A DNA stretch of 64,000 nt from a marine gamma proteobacterium HTCC2148 (GCA_000156295.1 DS999224.1:206017-270016), one strand, 5' to 3'; shown: positions 35,768 through 44,476, counted from the first letter of the stretch. Program-made: numbers and translations. The notes: generated from the sequence alone by a model not told the origin.

Positions 35768-36960
35768 TTTGAGATGCCTTTGTACTTACGGTATTCATCC
35801 CACAGCTTTTCGCGCACCGCAGCATCGGGTTCACGCATAGCCGCTTCACGCAGCTGGCGAGCGACCACATCGTCACCATCACCTGAGGGAATATCTTCTG
35901 GGGGAGGGTATTTAGCGGTGTTTTTGGGCATTTGGCCGCCGCCTCCTGTTGCGCCACCGATGCCACCGCCATAACCACCGCTGCTGGCGACGCCACCTGC
36001 ACCATACTCGCTATTGCCCTGTCCACCGCTGCCTGATCTGCTGGCGTCGACCGGGGGCTGTTGCGCTGTGCTATTTCGAGCCGCCTCACGCTGCGCAGTT
36101 TGCTCTTCAAGAATCATAGCGTCGAACTCGCCTGTACCCCTTTCCAATTGAGCATCGAGAATTGCAACTTGTTCTGCGGGGGTGAGAGGGCCACTGCCGT
36201 TGCCGCCATTGCCACTGCCTGAGCTACCTGGATAGGAACCATACTGACCCTGACCCGATGCCCCGCCTGGCTGGCCACTGCTGGCCTGCTTTGATGACCC
36301 TTGCGCTTGCCCCTGTGGTCCGTCGCCCGGGCTTGTGCCAGGCTGATCTCCCATGGCGCCTTCCATGCCAGCCATCACTTCTTCAAAGCTGGGCTCGTCG
36401 CTCATATCAGGCAGTCCACCAGATCCTGCTGGCTCAAATCCGGGTTCGCCACCAGCGTCGCCGCTGGCTTCCTCGAAACTGGGTTCAGCATTGCCGCTCT
36501 GGTCGCTGTCATCGGCGCCACCCATGGCACCTTCGCCATTGTCTCCGGCAACCTGATCACCGGCTTCTCCACCGGGGTCTGCAGGAAATTCCCCTTGTGG
36601 AAATTCACCGGGAGTCTCGCCGGCGCTGTCCCCCTGGGGGGTCTGTTGGCCTGGAGACGAAGGACTTCCCGCGCTACCTTGGCTGGCGCTGGGCGAGCCA
36701 CTGGAGGCACTGTCTGATTGGCTGCTGCTTGAGGATGAGCTGCTGGATGAGGAGGAGCTGCTCGATGACGAAGCACTGCTCGATGACGAAGAAGAGCTGC
36801 TACTGGGCGGGGGTGGACTGCTACTGGGTGTGCTGGGCGGCTGAGGCGTCGTTGGATTGCTGGCACTGGGGCATCCCGCAAGTAGCAGGCAGGCGCAGGC
36901 CAGTGCAGCCGGCAACAGTAGTCGACCTGAGTGTGTGAGATTACTGCTGCTTGATTTCAT
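35764..36960 (-). CDS. polyserine-linker lipoprotein, low complexity
   Basis: Protein of 398 residues with lipoprotein signal LLLPAALACACLLLAGC. It is followed by a Pro/Ser stretch, about 27 serines interrupted by one alanine (about residues 52-80), and a long Gly/Ser/Gln/Glu/Pro-rich region with no obvious globular domain (GYGGGIGGATGGGGQ among others). Only the last 40 residues (DDVVARQLREAAMREPDAAV ... DEYRKYKGISK) look structured. Ser codons in the tract are mixed AGC and TCN. Such a lipoprotein would be a flexible tether spanning periplasm or surface. It overlaps its upstream neighbour by 20 bases and the CsgG-like gene by four. Confidence 0.78.
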   Translation of the reverse strand: MKSSSSNLTHSGRLLLPAALACACLLLAGCPSASNPTTPQPPSTPSSSPPPPSSSSSSSSSSASSSSSSSSSSSSSSSSSQSDSASSGSPSASQGSAGSPSSPGQQTPQGDSAGETPGEFPQGEFPADPGGEAGDQVAGDNGEGAMGGADDSDQSGNAEPSFEEASGDAGGEPGFEPAGSGGLPDMSDEPSFEEVMAGMEGAMGDQPGTSPGDGPQGQAQGSSKQASSGQPGGASGQGQYGSYPGSSGSGNGGNGSGPLTPAEQVAILDAQLERGTGEFDAMILEEQTAQREAARNSTAQQPPVDASRSGSGGQGNSEYGAGGVASSGGYGGGIGGATGGGGQMPKNTAKYPPPEDIPSGDGDDVVARQLREAAMREPDAAVREKLWDEYRKYKGISK

Positions 36961-38188
36961 AAGCCCTTGTCACGTTCTCCGTATCCTGAGGTTCGCCCAT
37001 TGCTAGTCTCGGCCTGAATTGCGTCTTGCGCAGGCTGCGCATAATGCGGTTTGCCTTCGCATCATTCAATTCGCTCTCATCGACCCTTTCAAGATCATAA
37101 ACCTTGCCCCGCTGGTTTACACCAAACTCCAGCAGCAGATTAGCGCGTTCCGGTTCGGCTGTGGGCGGCAGTTGGCGCGCACCCTCAAGATTCGGCAGTT
37201 CCACCGGCTCGTCAAACATAGACGCTAACTCTAGTTCGGCATCGCCACGGGCAACAAGTTCCGCGATCGCTTCACTGTAGGCATTCATAGCCGCCTCCCG
37301 ATCACCAAACCAGAAGACCCAGTCGCCAAGCATTACCCTTGCTCTGACGGTTCCTTCACTGTTGACGCCATAATTGGCGGCTTCTACGTCGTATATGGCC
37401 TGTATGACCGCCTGACCTTTCTGATAGCTCTGACCCCTGTAAGCACTGAAGCGAGCCATCTGTTGTTGCATTGAAAAAGTGTCACCACCACCGTTAATTT
37501 TTTCAACATCGTAATTGGCAATCAGGTACTGAGCCAGCAGCATGCCTTCCAGTGGTTCCTTCAGCAGAAGAGACGTCGAACCCTCACGTTCAATGATGTC
37601 AGTGAGCGACAATCGGTAGAGGTCCCACATGCTCATTAATCGGGCATAACCCTGGCCATCGAGTGCCAGGAGAAAGGCGTTATGCTGCCAGATAGCCTGT
37701 TGGATAAAGGCCTGGGCCCGGGTTAGCCCACTCTCCATGCTGCGCATTTGCACGCGATAGAGATACAGCTGCCGTTCGTCTGCTTCAGCGTATTGCCCCA
37801 ATGCCATGTGACTGGCCATTTCCCGTTGCAGCAGCGGAATTTGCTGTGCGCTATAAAGACCATCGTTAATCCTTGCTAAGTGCACGCCCCGTTTGAAGGC
37901 ATCGATGGCCCCTTCGTGATCACCGCTTGTTTGCAGACTGAGACCCAGACTTAAAAGGTACTCGGGCAGTTGATTGGCGTAGGCTCCATGGCTGGATTCC
38001 AGAGCGGCAACCGCTTGCCGGTACTCATCACTGCTGATAACGGCCTGGCTGGGATCTAATTCAGCTGCGGCTGCCGCCTGTTCGACATCTGTGGCTGCAC
38101 CTTCTTGTGCACTTGAACTGGAGTGACCCGCTACAATGAATAGCAGCAGGGCGCAGAGCACCACTCGATTAATGGGTAATATGCTCAT
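36941..38188 (-). CDS. periplasmic TPR protein with TonB-C-like tail
   Basis: First gene of the 13-gene cluster; 415 residues with a signal peptide (RVVLCALLLFIVAGHSSSSA|Q). TPR-like helices cover about residues 55-330 (LLSLGLSLQTSGDHEGAIDAF, ALGQYAEADERQLYLYR). The last 90 residues (NLLLEFGVNQRGKVYDLERV, ANRIMRSLRKTQFRPRLAMG) follow the strand-helix-strand pattern of the TonB C-terminal domain, which normally binds an outer-membrane receptor. No TonB transmembrane anchor is present, so it is soluble. No clear Shine-Dalgarno precedes ATG 38188, unlike its neighbours. Confidence 0.8.
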   Translation of the reverse strand: MSILPINRVVLCALLLFIVAGHSSSSAQEGAATDVEQAAAAAELDPSQAVISSDEYRQAVAALESSHGAYANQLPEYLLSLGLSLQTSGDHEGAIDAFKRGVHLARINDGLYSAQQIPLLQREMASHMALGQYAEADERQLYLYRVQMRSMESGLTRAQAFIQQAIWQHNAFLLALDGQGYARLMSMWDLYRLSLTDIIEREGSTSLLLKEPLEGMLLAQYLIANYDVEKINGGGDTFSMQQQMARFSAYRGQSYQKGQAVIQAIYDVEAANYGVNSEGTVRARVMLGDWVFWFGDREAAMNAYSEAIAELVARGDAELELASMFDEPVELPNLEGARQLPPTAEPERANLLLEFGVNQRGKVYDLERVDESELNDAKANRIMRSLRKTQFRPRLAMGEPQDTENVTRAYEIKQQ

Positions 38189-38402
38189 GGGCTATCGGAT
38201 AGCGGCGATGTACATTAATTGCCGCCTCCTGCTTTTGATCGCTGTCTCATGACTGAAAGTATATACGCTCTGTTCGTTATACGGAAAAGTACGCACGGCA
38301 GCCTTCAACGGTTTTCCCGGGCCAATTGCGGTGGACCAACCGACTGTTAACTGAGGTCGCCAGCCAGCATACTATTGGCGAGAGTAATCATCAGGAGAAC
38401 GT
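38189..38402. promoter_or_regulatory. divergent promoter region of the envelope cluster and the 99-residue gene
   Basis: These 214 bases separate the leftward cluster from the rightward gene at 38403. For the rightward gene TTAACT (38347-38352) and TACTAT (38370-38375) are 17 bases apart and form a plausible sigma-70 promoter. For the cluster, the reverse strand has the -10-like TATACT near 38260-38265 but no good -35 box, so it may need an activator or another sigma factor. Confidence 0.4.
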
Positions 38403-38702
38403 ATGCATTTGTTAGTCGAGGAGCTTCAAGGTCGATGGCAGCTTATGTTCGCTGCTTTGGCCAGAGGGGATGATCTGCCCCCTGGGCGCCGCTTGCGGGC
38501 GGAAGGTATGGCAGAAGCCGCCGTATTAACCGGTGTAGCCGACCAGGATGCACTGGATAAGGCCATGGATCGTATTTTCCGAGAGGCGTTCGGCCGGTGC
38601 CTGGCCGAGCAGTTTGGAGATGACTGGCGCAGCTTTTCGCCCTTTCCCGAAATTCCCGCCGTGGCGCATCGGGCACCGGTTTACCCAAGCACAGCTGATT
38701 GA
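38403..38702 (+). CDS. hypothetical protein
   Basis: Protein of 99 residues with AGGAG five bases before the ATG, so very probably translated. It is mostly helical (LLVEELQGRWQLMFAALARG, QDALDKAMDRIFREAFGRCL), soluble, with a Pro-rich tail. I do not recognise a domain. It lies between the envelope cluster promoter and the DUF4136 gene and may be co-transcribed with the latter (51-base gap). Confidence 0.75.
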   Translation: MHLLVEELQGRWQLMFAALARGDDLPPGRRLRAEGMAEAAVLTGVADQDALDKAMDRIFREAFGRCLAEQFGDDWRSFSPFPEIPAVAHRAPVYPSTAD

Positions 38703-38753
38703 AACGCGCTCCAATCAAACCCATAATAAGGTCTAACCTACGAGGAACTGACT

Positions 38754-39311
38754 ATGCTTTTACGCGCCCTGCAGGCCACCGCCGCCCTTTTTGTACTCAG
38801 CCTGGTTACCGCTTGCGCTACTCCGTTGGAAGCCACCATGGATTTCGACTCCGGCTTTGATTTTACCAAGGTGCAAAAGTTAGCCATTCAACCAGTGGAT
38901 AGAAAGGACCTGTCCTCACTGCAGATCAGTGACATGCAGGAGGCGCGCATCGATCGGGCCCTGGCGGACGAGTTGCAGCGTAAGGGCTTTGAAATTGTCA
39001 GCGATAATAGTCAGGCAGACTTGTACATGATCTGGCACCTGGTAACTGAAGAACGCACGGATGTACGCAGCTATAACAGCATGAGTTATTACAATTGCTG
39101 GGGTTGTGGTCCCGCCGTATCCGATGTGAGCGTGCGTCAGTACACCCAAGGCACTTTCATTGTTGACATGATAGACCCCCTGCGCAGCAAGTCGGTGTGG
39201 CGCTCGGTTATCGAGTCTCGCCTGCGCAACCAGCCAGAAGACCCTGAGGTGCTGGCCGAAGAGAGGCGAGAAGCCGCGACCGCGGTATTTGCTGAATTTC
39301 CGCCAAAGTAA
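38754..39311 (+). CDS. DUF4136 lipoprotein
   Basis: Protein of 185 residues with lipoprotein signal AALFVLSLVTAC. The mature part DFDSGFDFTKVQKLAIQPV, ELQRKGFEIVSDNSQADLYM and GTFIVDMIDPLRSKSVWRSV is the DUF4136 pattern: a beta-rich outer-membrane-associated domain of unknown function. GAGGAA lies six bases before ATG. Convergent with the GNAT gene. Confidence 0.88.
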   Translation: MLLRALQATAALFVLSLVTACATPLEATMDFDSGFDFTKVQKLAIQPVDRKDLSSLQISDMQEARIDRALADELQRKGFEIVSDNSQADLYMIWHLVTEERTDVRSYNSMSYYNCWGCGPAVSDVSVRQYTQGTFIVDMIDPLRSKSVWRSVIESRLRNQPEDPEVLAEERREAATAVFAEFPPK

Positions 39312-39320
39312 AGCGATGCT

Positions 39321-39917
39321 TTAGCGCGCTTCACGCCACATAAACCAAACCGTAGGACCACCGCCGGGCAGCGACTCCTCATCGATAACTTCGAAACCAT
39401 GGCGCTGATACAGCGGCACATTCAATTCATTGGAGCTTTCTAAATAGGCGGGCATATTTTGCTCGTCGCACATGCGCGTGCCCTGTTTGAGCATGGCCGA
39501 GCCTAGGCCCTGACCCTGAGCGGACTTGCGGCAGCCCACAAATACCAAATGATAATGGGGAGATTTAGGGTGGTGACGGTCAAAAATCGCACCCTGCTGA
39601 GAGATGCGCCACAGCGGTTTTGGCCCCTTGCGTAGGAACAGTTTGGTCACCAGGCCCGCGAGGGCAAAGCTGGGCGGAACGTCAAAGGTGCCGCCGGGGG
39701 GTAGCCAGAGACCACCTGCTCGCTCTCCGGTTTCCATGTGCTGGATGCCCTGGGGCAGGAATATGTCACTGATCAGCAGGCGAAAGAAATCCCTGTACAG
39801 TGCTGGCTCGGGGATAACCCAGTTCATCACCGGGTCCTCGCTAAAGGAATCTGCCAGAATATCCGCAAGCCGCTCGCTATGTTCCTCCTGTGCGTCAATG
39901 ATTTGTGGTGCTTGCAT
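39321..39917 (-). CDS. GNAT-family N-acetyltransferase
   Basis: Protein of 198 residues with the acetyl-CoA loop in VGCRKSAQGQGLGSAMLKQG (about residue 127; Q-x-x-G-x-G/A) and the closing GNAT strands SNELNVPLYQRHGFEVIDEE. An acyl-CoA N-acyltransferase acting on an unknown amine; family members of this type have been found near antibiotic or polyamine metabolism but nothing here fixes the substrate. Stands alone. Confidence 0.88.
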   Translation of the reverse strand: MQAPQIIDAQEEHSERLADILADSFSEDPVMNWVIPEPALYRDFFRLLISDIFLPQGIQHMETGERAGGLWLPPGGTFDVPPSFALAGLVTKLFLRKGPKPLWRISQQGAIFDRHHPKSPHYHLVFVGCRKSAQGQGLGSAMLKQGTRMCDEQNMPAYLESSNELNVPLYQRHGFEVIDEESLPGGGPTVWFMWREAR

Positions 39918-40000
39918 CTCTTTCCTTTTTGCCTGCGACGGTCGCTACCGCTACTATTGAGTTTCACAAACTTGGCTGCGCAGCGTAGCAGGATTTAACA

Positions 40001-40639
40001 GTGCATTACGAGGAGTTCAGGCGCGAGTATACCGCCGGCGGGTTGACCCGGGAGATGCTGGTGGCTAGTCCATTGCAGCAGTTTGAACACTGGTTGGAAC
40101 AGTCGGTGCAAGCCGGGCTGGAAGACCCTACCGCCATGGTGTTAGCGACCATAGATGACCAGGGACGGCCTTGGCAGCGTATCGTTTTGCTCAAAGGAAT
40201 GTCTGATGGCGGTTTTGTGTTTTACACCAACCACGGGAGTTACAAAGCCGAGGCAATAGCTGGGAATCCGCTGGTTTCGCTGCTGTTTCCGTGGAACGAG
40301 CTAGACCGCCAGGTCATTGTTAGTGGCCGGGCGGAAAAAATGAGCCTCGCGGAGTCCGCCAGTTACTTCGTAACCCGGCCCCGAGAAAGCCAGATTGCTG
40401 CCTGGGCGTCCCGTCAAAGTCGCCCTGTATCAGCCCGAGCCATGTTGGAAAAACAGGTGCAGGTGTTGAAAGAAAAGTTTGGTAACGGCGACATTCCTAC
40501 ACCAGATTTTTGGGGTGGTTATCGGGTGATCCCCGAGCGTATTGAATTCTGGCAGGGGGGCGAACACCGTCTGCATGATCGTTTTCTGTATACGAAGGGT
40601 AAAGATGATGGCTGGGAGATCGAGCAATTACAGCCCTGA
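40001..40639 (+). CDS. pdxH: pyridoxamine 5'-phosphate oxidase
   Basis: FMN enzyme of vitamin B6 synthesis, 212 residues, close to the family length. It has [24 protein letters not shown] (FMN and substrate site) and [20 protein letters not shown]. The C-terminal block is [18 protein letters not shown] with the conserved RLHDR. It oxidises pyridoxine or pyridoxamine 5'-phosphate to pyridoxal phosphate. GTG start with AGGA eight bases upstream. Confidence 0.96.
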   Translation: MHYEEFRREYTAGGLTREMLVASPLQQFEHWLEQSVQAGLEDPTAMVLATIDDQGRPWQRIVLLKGMSDGGFVFYTNHGSYKAEAIAGNPLVSLLFPWNELDRQVIVSGRAEKMSLAESASYFVTRPRESQIAAWASRQSRPVSARAMLEKQVQVLKEKFGNGDIPTPDFWGGYRVIPERIEFWQGGEHRLHDRFLYTKGKDDGWEIEQLQP

Positions 40640-40696
40640 TTCAAGACTTTCGTGTCCGCACTGGCACATTCATCTACTACAGCAATGGAATCTTAT

Positions 40697-41161
40697 ATGA
40701 TCAGTAAGCAAGACTTGCTAGGTACCTGGCAACTTGAGTCCTGGACCATCGGCTATTCCGACCGGGATGACCTCAGCTACCCCTACGGAGAAGACCCCCA
40801 GGGTTTGTTAGTTTACGCCGAAGACGGTTGGATGAGTGCCTGTATAGCCCGTAAGGAGCGTGCGCTATTTCCCGACGATGTGAACTATCGTAAGTTGCCT
40901 GACGCCGCTAAGGGCGAGGCATTCAGTTCTTATTTTCACTACGCCGGACGCTACAGGGTGCAAGAGGCCGATGTTATTCACTACGTGACCCAGAGTCTCA
41001 ATCCCAATTTTCCGGGCAGTGAACAGTTGCGGCACGCTGAATTAGACGGTCAGACCTTGGTGCTAAGTGGCAAGGACAAGGTGGGGGAAGTCATTCGCTT
41101 TCACTCTCTGGTCTGGCATCGCAGCGCTCCCACAGAAGACAATCCACCCCTGGAGGCATAG
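40697..41161 (+). CDS. lipocalin-like domain protein
   Basis: About 154 residues. LLGTWQLESWTIGYSD at the start and GLLVYAEDGWMSACIA are typical of the lipocalin-like (Lipocalin_5) family of small cytoplasmic beta-barrels. Ligand unknown; some relatives lie in polyketide or detoxification gene sets. ATG 40697 (GGAA six bases upstream) is preferred over in-frame ATG 40685 and GTG 40652. Convergent with cinA. Confidence 0.8.
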   Translation: MISKQDLLGTWQLESWTIGYSDRDDLSYPYGEDPQGLLVYAEDGWMSACIARKERALFPDDVNYRKLPDAAKGEAFSSYFHYAGRYRVQEADVIHYVTQSLNPNFPGSEQLRHAELDGQTLVLSGKDKVGEVIRFHSLVWHRSAPTEDNPPLEA

Positions 41162-41166
41162 GCGGG

Positions 41167-42453
41167 TTAACGGGCTTTGCGCTGACGAAAATAGCGCGGC
41201 TCTTCATCAATCCCCAGCAGGCTTCGGCGGATCATATCCAGCCCCGCTGCCGCAATCATGGTCTGGAACAAGCTGCGCTCTACTGGCCAGCAAAGGCAAC
41301 GGGTACGCAGTTTATCGCTGCTGCCCCAGGCCAACCACACCGTTCCTACCGGCTTGTCTGCGCTGCCGCCCCCGGGACCGGCAATGCCGGAAACCGCAAT
41401 GGCGTGATCGGCCCCCGACTTTTCCAATGCGCCCAGGGCCATGGCCCTGACGACCTGCTCACTGACAGCGCCGTGGGTATCCAGGTCATCCTGCGGTACA
41501 TCCAGCACCGCCTGCTTAATGTCGTTTGCGTAGGTCACAAAACCAGCATGAAATCCATCTGAAGAGCCCGCAATTCGCGTCAGCATGGAGGCGATCAGGC
41601 CTCCAGTGCAGGACTCTGCCGTGGTCAGGGTTTCGCCTCTTTGGCGCAGTAGGTCCAGTACTCGCGCTGCCAGCAGGGTGTCGCCTTCGCCAATGACATG
41701 GTCACCAAAGAGGTCTTCAATGTGGCCTCGGCAGCGCTGTCGGGCATCGAGCGCAGCGTTGCTGTTAATGCTGAGTTTAATTTCCATCTGTGGCGCGCCG
41801 GCCCGAAATCCCAGCTCTACTGAAGCCGGCCAGTCGGGAATGTTATCGCTAATAATCTGTTGCGCTGAAGACTCTCCCAGACCAAAGGTCTGCAGGCGCA
41901 TAATGTTGCGCTCCACTGGTTGCTCGCGCTCTGCGGCGAGGCTGGCGACAATGATATCCAGCATGGCTGCCAGCTCGCTGGGCACCCCTGGCGTGCAAAT
42001 TATTCGGCAGCCGTCCATGTTCATCTCAAAACCGACAGCGCTGCCGATGGGGTTGTCTACAATCTGACAGCCCTCTGGGAGCATGGCCTGTTTCAGATTG
42101 GCGGCATTCAGCTCAAGGTTGCGCCCGGCACACCACTGTTGAAGGTGGGCTATCGCCTGGGGGTGTTCTTGCAGCGAGACCTTTGCGGCGGCAGCGAGAA
42201 TCTCGGCCGTCAGATCATCCACTGTGGGCCCTAAACCGCCGTTAACGATAATCAGGTCGGCGTTGGCGGCCATGGCAGTCAGTTCCTGTTGCAGCAGGGC
42301 AGGGTCATCTCCCACGGTGACCTTGCGGTATATGCCAATGGCCAGTTCGTCCAGGCGCTTGGCAATCATGGCTGAATTGGAATCCACGGTATCGCCACTC
42401 ATGATCTCATTGCCGGTCAATAGTAATTGCACGCGCGGCGTCTGGTCTGTCAT
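41167..42453 (-). CDS. cinA: CinA-family nicotinamide-nucleotide amidohydrolase
   Basis: Two-domain protein of 428 residues. The N-terminal molybdopterin-binding-like domain has LLLTGNEIMSGDTVDSN and NGGLGPTVDDLTAE. The C-terminal deamidase domain (PncC type) has TTAESCTGGLIASMLTRIAG with the catalytic Ser, and GIAGPGGGSADKPVGTVWLA. It hydrolyses NMN to nicotinate mononucleotide in the pyridine-nucleotide recycling path. ATG 42453 is preferred; the frame stays open 15 codons upstream. Confidence 0.93.
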   Translation of the reverse strand: MTDQTPRVQLLLTGNEIMSGDTVDSNSAMIAKRLDELAIGIYRKVTVGDDPALLQQELTAMAANADLIIVNGGLGPTVDDLTAEILAAAAKVSLQEHPQAIAHLQQWCAGRNLELNAANLKQAMLPEGCQIVDNPIGSAVGFEMNMDGCRIICTPGVPSELAAMLDIIVASLAAEREQPVERNIMRLQTFGLGESSAQQIISDNIPDWPASVELGFRAGAPQMEIKLSINSNAALDARQRCRGHIEDLFGDHVIGEGDTLLAARVLDLLRQRGETLTTAESCTGGLIASMLTRIAGSSDGFHAGFVTYANDIKQAVLDVPQDDLDTHGAVSEQVVRAMALGALEKSGADHAIAVSGIAGPGGGSADKPVGTVWLAWGSSDKLRTRCLCWPVERSLFQTMIAAAGLDMIRRSLLGIDEEPRYFRQRKAR

Positions 42454-42554
42454 TTTGGCTTTCCTTGGACTGTTGTCGGGGTGCAAGCATAGCGCCAATG
42501 CTTTTGCGGGGGCAAAGTGCTATTGTTTTTTTATTCATGCCAGGAGCAAAAGCG

Positions 42555-43139
42555 TTGCCGGAACACAAGTACTGTCCCCAGTGCGGAGAGCTGCTGCAGC
42601 GCCATTTGGTGGCGGGTGAGGAGCGCAATCACTGGTTCTGCACCGGGTGCGGCCAGTTGGACTACGACTATCCCATGGTGGTAGTCACCTGCTTTGTGGC
42701 CAACGATGACAAGTTGCTGTGGGTGCAGCGGGGTATAGAGCCACAGCGCGAATCCTGGGCCATTCCCGGCGGCTTTATGGAGCGGGGTGAAACGCTGGCC
42801 GAGGCGGCAGCGCGCGAGTTGCATGAAGAATCTGGTGTCTTGCTCCCAGCTGACCAGCTGCAGCTTTACATGACCGGGACCATTACCTTTATTAACCAGG
42901 TGTATATCGCGTTTCGCGCCCGGGTGGATACAGACTATTGCCTGGCCGGTCCCGAATCGCTGGACTGTGGTTTCTTTTCGAAGGCGGAGTGCCCCTGGGG
43001 GGAAGTCGCTTACCCCCAGGTCAACGACTCAATTGAGCAGGCCTATGCAGACCTTGAGAGCGGTCGTTTCGATGTCTGGCAAGCGGAGATGACGGAAGGG
43101 CGCTACGATTTTTGGTCGGTCTCTCAGGGCGACAAGTAA
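42555..43139 (+). CDS. NUDIX hydrolase with zinc ribbon
   Basis: About 194 residues: an N-terminal zinc ribbon (YCPQCG ... FCTGCG) followed by a NUDIX domain with an intact box, GGFMERGETLAEAAARELHE plus ESGV (G-x5-E-x7-REL-x-EESGV). NudC-like layout but shorter, so NADH pyrophosphatase or another nucleoside-diphosphate activity are both possible. I place the start at TTG 42555 because AGGAG (42542-42546) is eight bases upstream; ATG 42537 in the same frame has no ribosome site. Divergent from cinA. Confidence 0.88.
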   Translation: MPEHKYCPQCGELLQRHLVAGEERNHWFCTGCGQLDYDYPMVVVTCFVANDDKLLWVQRGIEPQRESWAIPGGFMERGETLAEAAARELHEESGVLLPADQLQLYMTGTITFINQVYIAFRARVDTDYCLAGPESLDCGFFSKAECPWGEVAYPQVNDSIEQAYADLESGRFDVWQAEMTEGRYDFWSVSQGDK

Positions 43140-43163
43140 GGGTCACGGGCCGCGGGTCTTAGT

Positions 43164-43754
43164 TTAAAAACCTCCATGCGTTTGCAGGTATTCGAGTTCA
43201 TCAGGGCTGGATTCTCTGCCCAGGATGATATTGCGATGCGGAAACCGGCCGAACTGGGATATGACGTCCCGATGGGCTACCGCATAGCGCAGGTAGCCCT
43301 GGATGGCCGCAAGTCCAGTTCTGGCGGCAAGCTCCTGAAATAAATTCACGCATTTTTTCTGCACTATTATGTCCTCGTTGTGCTCCAGAGGAAGAAGTAG
43401 AAATACCTGATGTATTGCAGGCAGCCGCTGCTGACGACCGAGGGCAATGCTCTGCTGGGCGAGGGCCAGTGCTCTGGCGTCTCCGCTGAAGGCCCTGGGT
43501 GTGCCGCGATGAATATTCCGGGGAAATTGGTCTAGCAGGATGATCAGGGCAATCAACCCCCTGTCGCTGGCCTCCCAATCTTGCAGGCCACCGTTAATAG
43601 CGGTGTCTACCAGAGAGCCGAAGCGCTCTCGGCAGAGCTGGTCGGTCTCCTGGCTGGACTTGAACCAGAGTGCGTTCTGTTCAGCCGGGCTCATGCCCTG
43701 CTCGTCCAGGCTGGCGAACCAAAATTGGTGAATTTCTTCTATTTGAGCCAGCAT
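43164..43754 (-). CDS. DUF924-family protein
   Basis: All-helical protein of 196 residues matching the DUF924 family: EIHQFWFASLDEQ, LIALIILLDQFPRNIHRGTP, FLLLPLEHNEDIIVQKKCVN and the HRDVISQFGRFPHRNIILGR block. Family members have a TPR-like fold; function unknown. Single gene, convergent with NUDIX. Confidence 0.9.
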   Translation of the reverse strand: MLAQIEEIHQFWFASLDEQGMSPAEQNALWFKSSQETDQLCRERFGSLVDTAINGGLQDWEASDRGLIALIILLDQFPRNIHRGTPRAFSGDARALALAQQSIALGRQQRLPAIHQVFLLLPLEHNEDIIVQKKCVNLFQELAARTGLAAIQGYLRYAVAHRDVISQFGRFPHRNIILGRESSPDELEYLQTHGGF

Positions 43755-43826
43755 CTGCCTCTCCTCTAGGGCGGGGTGAATGTGCTAAGGTGCCGTCGCT
43801 TATCTCTAGCATAATGGAATCTTCTC

Positions 43827-44459
43827 ATGGCACTACTCCCCGAGGTGGAATTGACCACCGATGAACAGAAAGTCAGCTACGGTTTTGGCCTGCAATTTGG
43901 CGATCAATTGCGTCGCAACAGCTTCGATGGTTTGGACCTGGAAGCGGTAATTGGCGGCATCCGCCACTGGTATGACCATCAGCAGGCACAGCTTAGCGAC
44001 GCCGAAATTAATCCCAGCTACAAAGTTATTCAGGACCGGCAGCAGGCCATTGCCTCCGAGCTTGCCGATAAGCGCCGGGCTTTGGCCGAGCAGTTTATGA
44101 GGACTAACGCTGAGCGCGATGAAGTTAGTGTCACTGAAAGTGGCCTGCAGTATGAAGTGCTGGAGGTGGGCAGCGGCGAAACGCCCGGACTGACGTCCAC
44201 GGTGGTGACGCATTATCACGGTACGTTTGTCGACGGCGGCGTGTTCGACAGCTCAGTGGAGCGCGGCGAGCCGGCTGAATTTGGCGTCAACCAGGTGATA
44301 CCTGGCTGGACCGAGGCCCTGCAGTTGATGTCAGTGGGCGACAAATGGCGCATTGCCTGTCCTCCCACGCTCGCCTATGGCGAACAGGGTGCGGGGGATT
44401 CCATTCCTCCCAATACGGCCCTGGTGTTTGAGATTCACCTGATTGCCATCAAGGACTAA
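43827..44459 (+). CDS. FKBP-type peptidyl-prolyl cis-trans isomerase
   Basis: Protein of 210 residues with an FKBP N-terminal dimerisation domain (about 1-100; VSYGFGLQFGDQLRRNSFDG) and an FKBP catalytic domain (about 110-210; DGGVFDSSVERGEPAEFGVN, VIPGWTEALQLM, YGEQGAGDSIPPNTALVFEI). FklB-like. No signal peptide, so cytoplasmic, whereas Mip/FkpA relatives are exported. Followed by the alcohol dehydrogenase gene 17 bases on, so possibly co-transcribed. Confidence 0.92.
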   Translation: MALLPEVELTTDEQKVSYGFGLQFGDQLRRNSFDGLDLEAVIGGIRHWYDHQQAQLSDAEINPSYKVIQDRQQAIASELADKRRALAEQFMRTNAERDEVSVTESGLQYEVLEVGSGETPGLTSTVVTHYHGTFVDGGVFDSSVERGEPAEFGVNQVIPGWTEALQLMSVGDKWRIACPPTLAYGEQGAGDSIPPNTALVFEIHLIAIKD

Positions 44460-44476
44460 GTCACAGGAGCCATACC

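Noticed and set aside
36258-36938. Plus-strand open frame of 226 codons and neighbours
   Set aside because: Shadow of the low-complexity polyserine lipoprotein gene; Arg/Trp/Cys-rich nonsense with no ribosome site.
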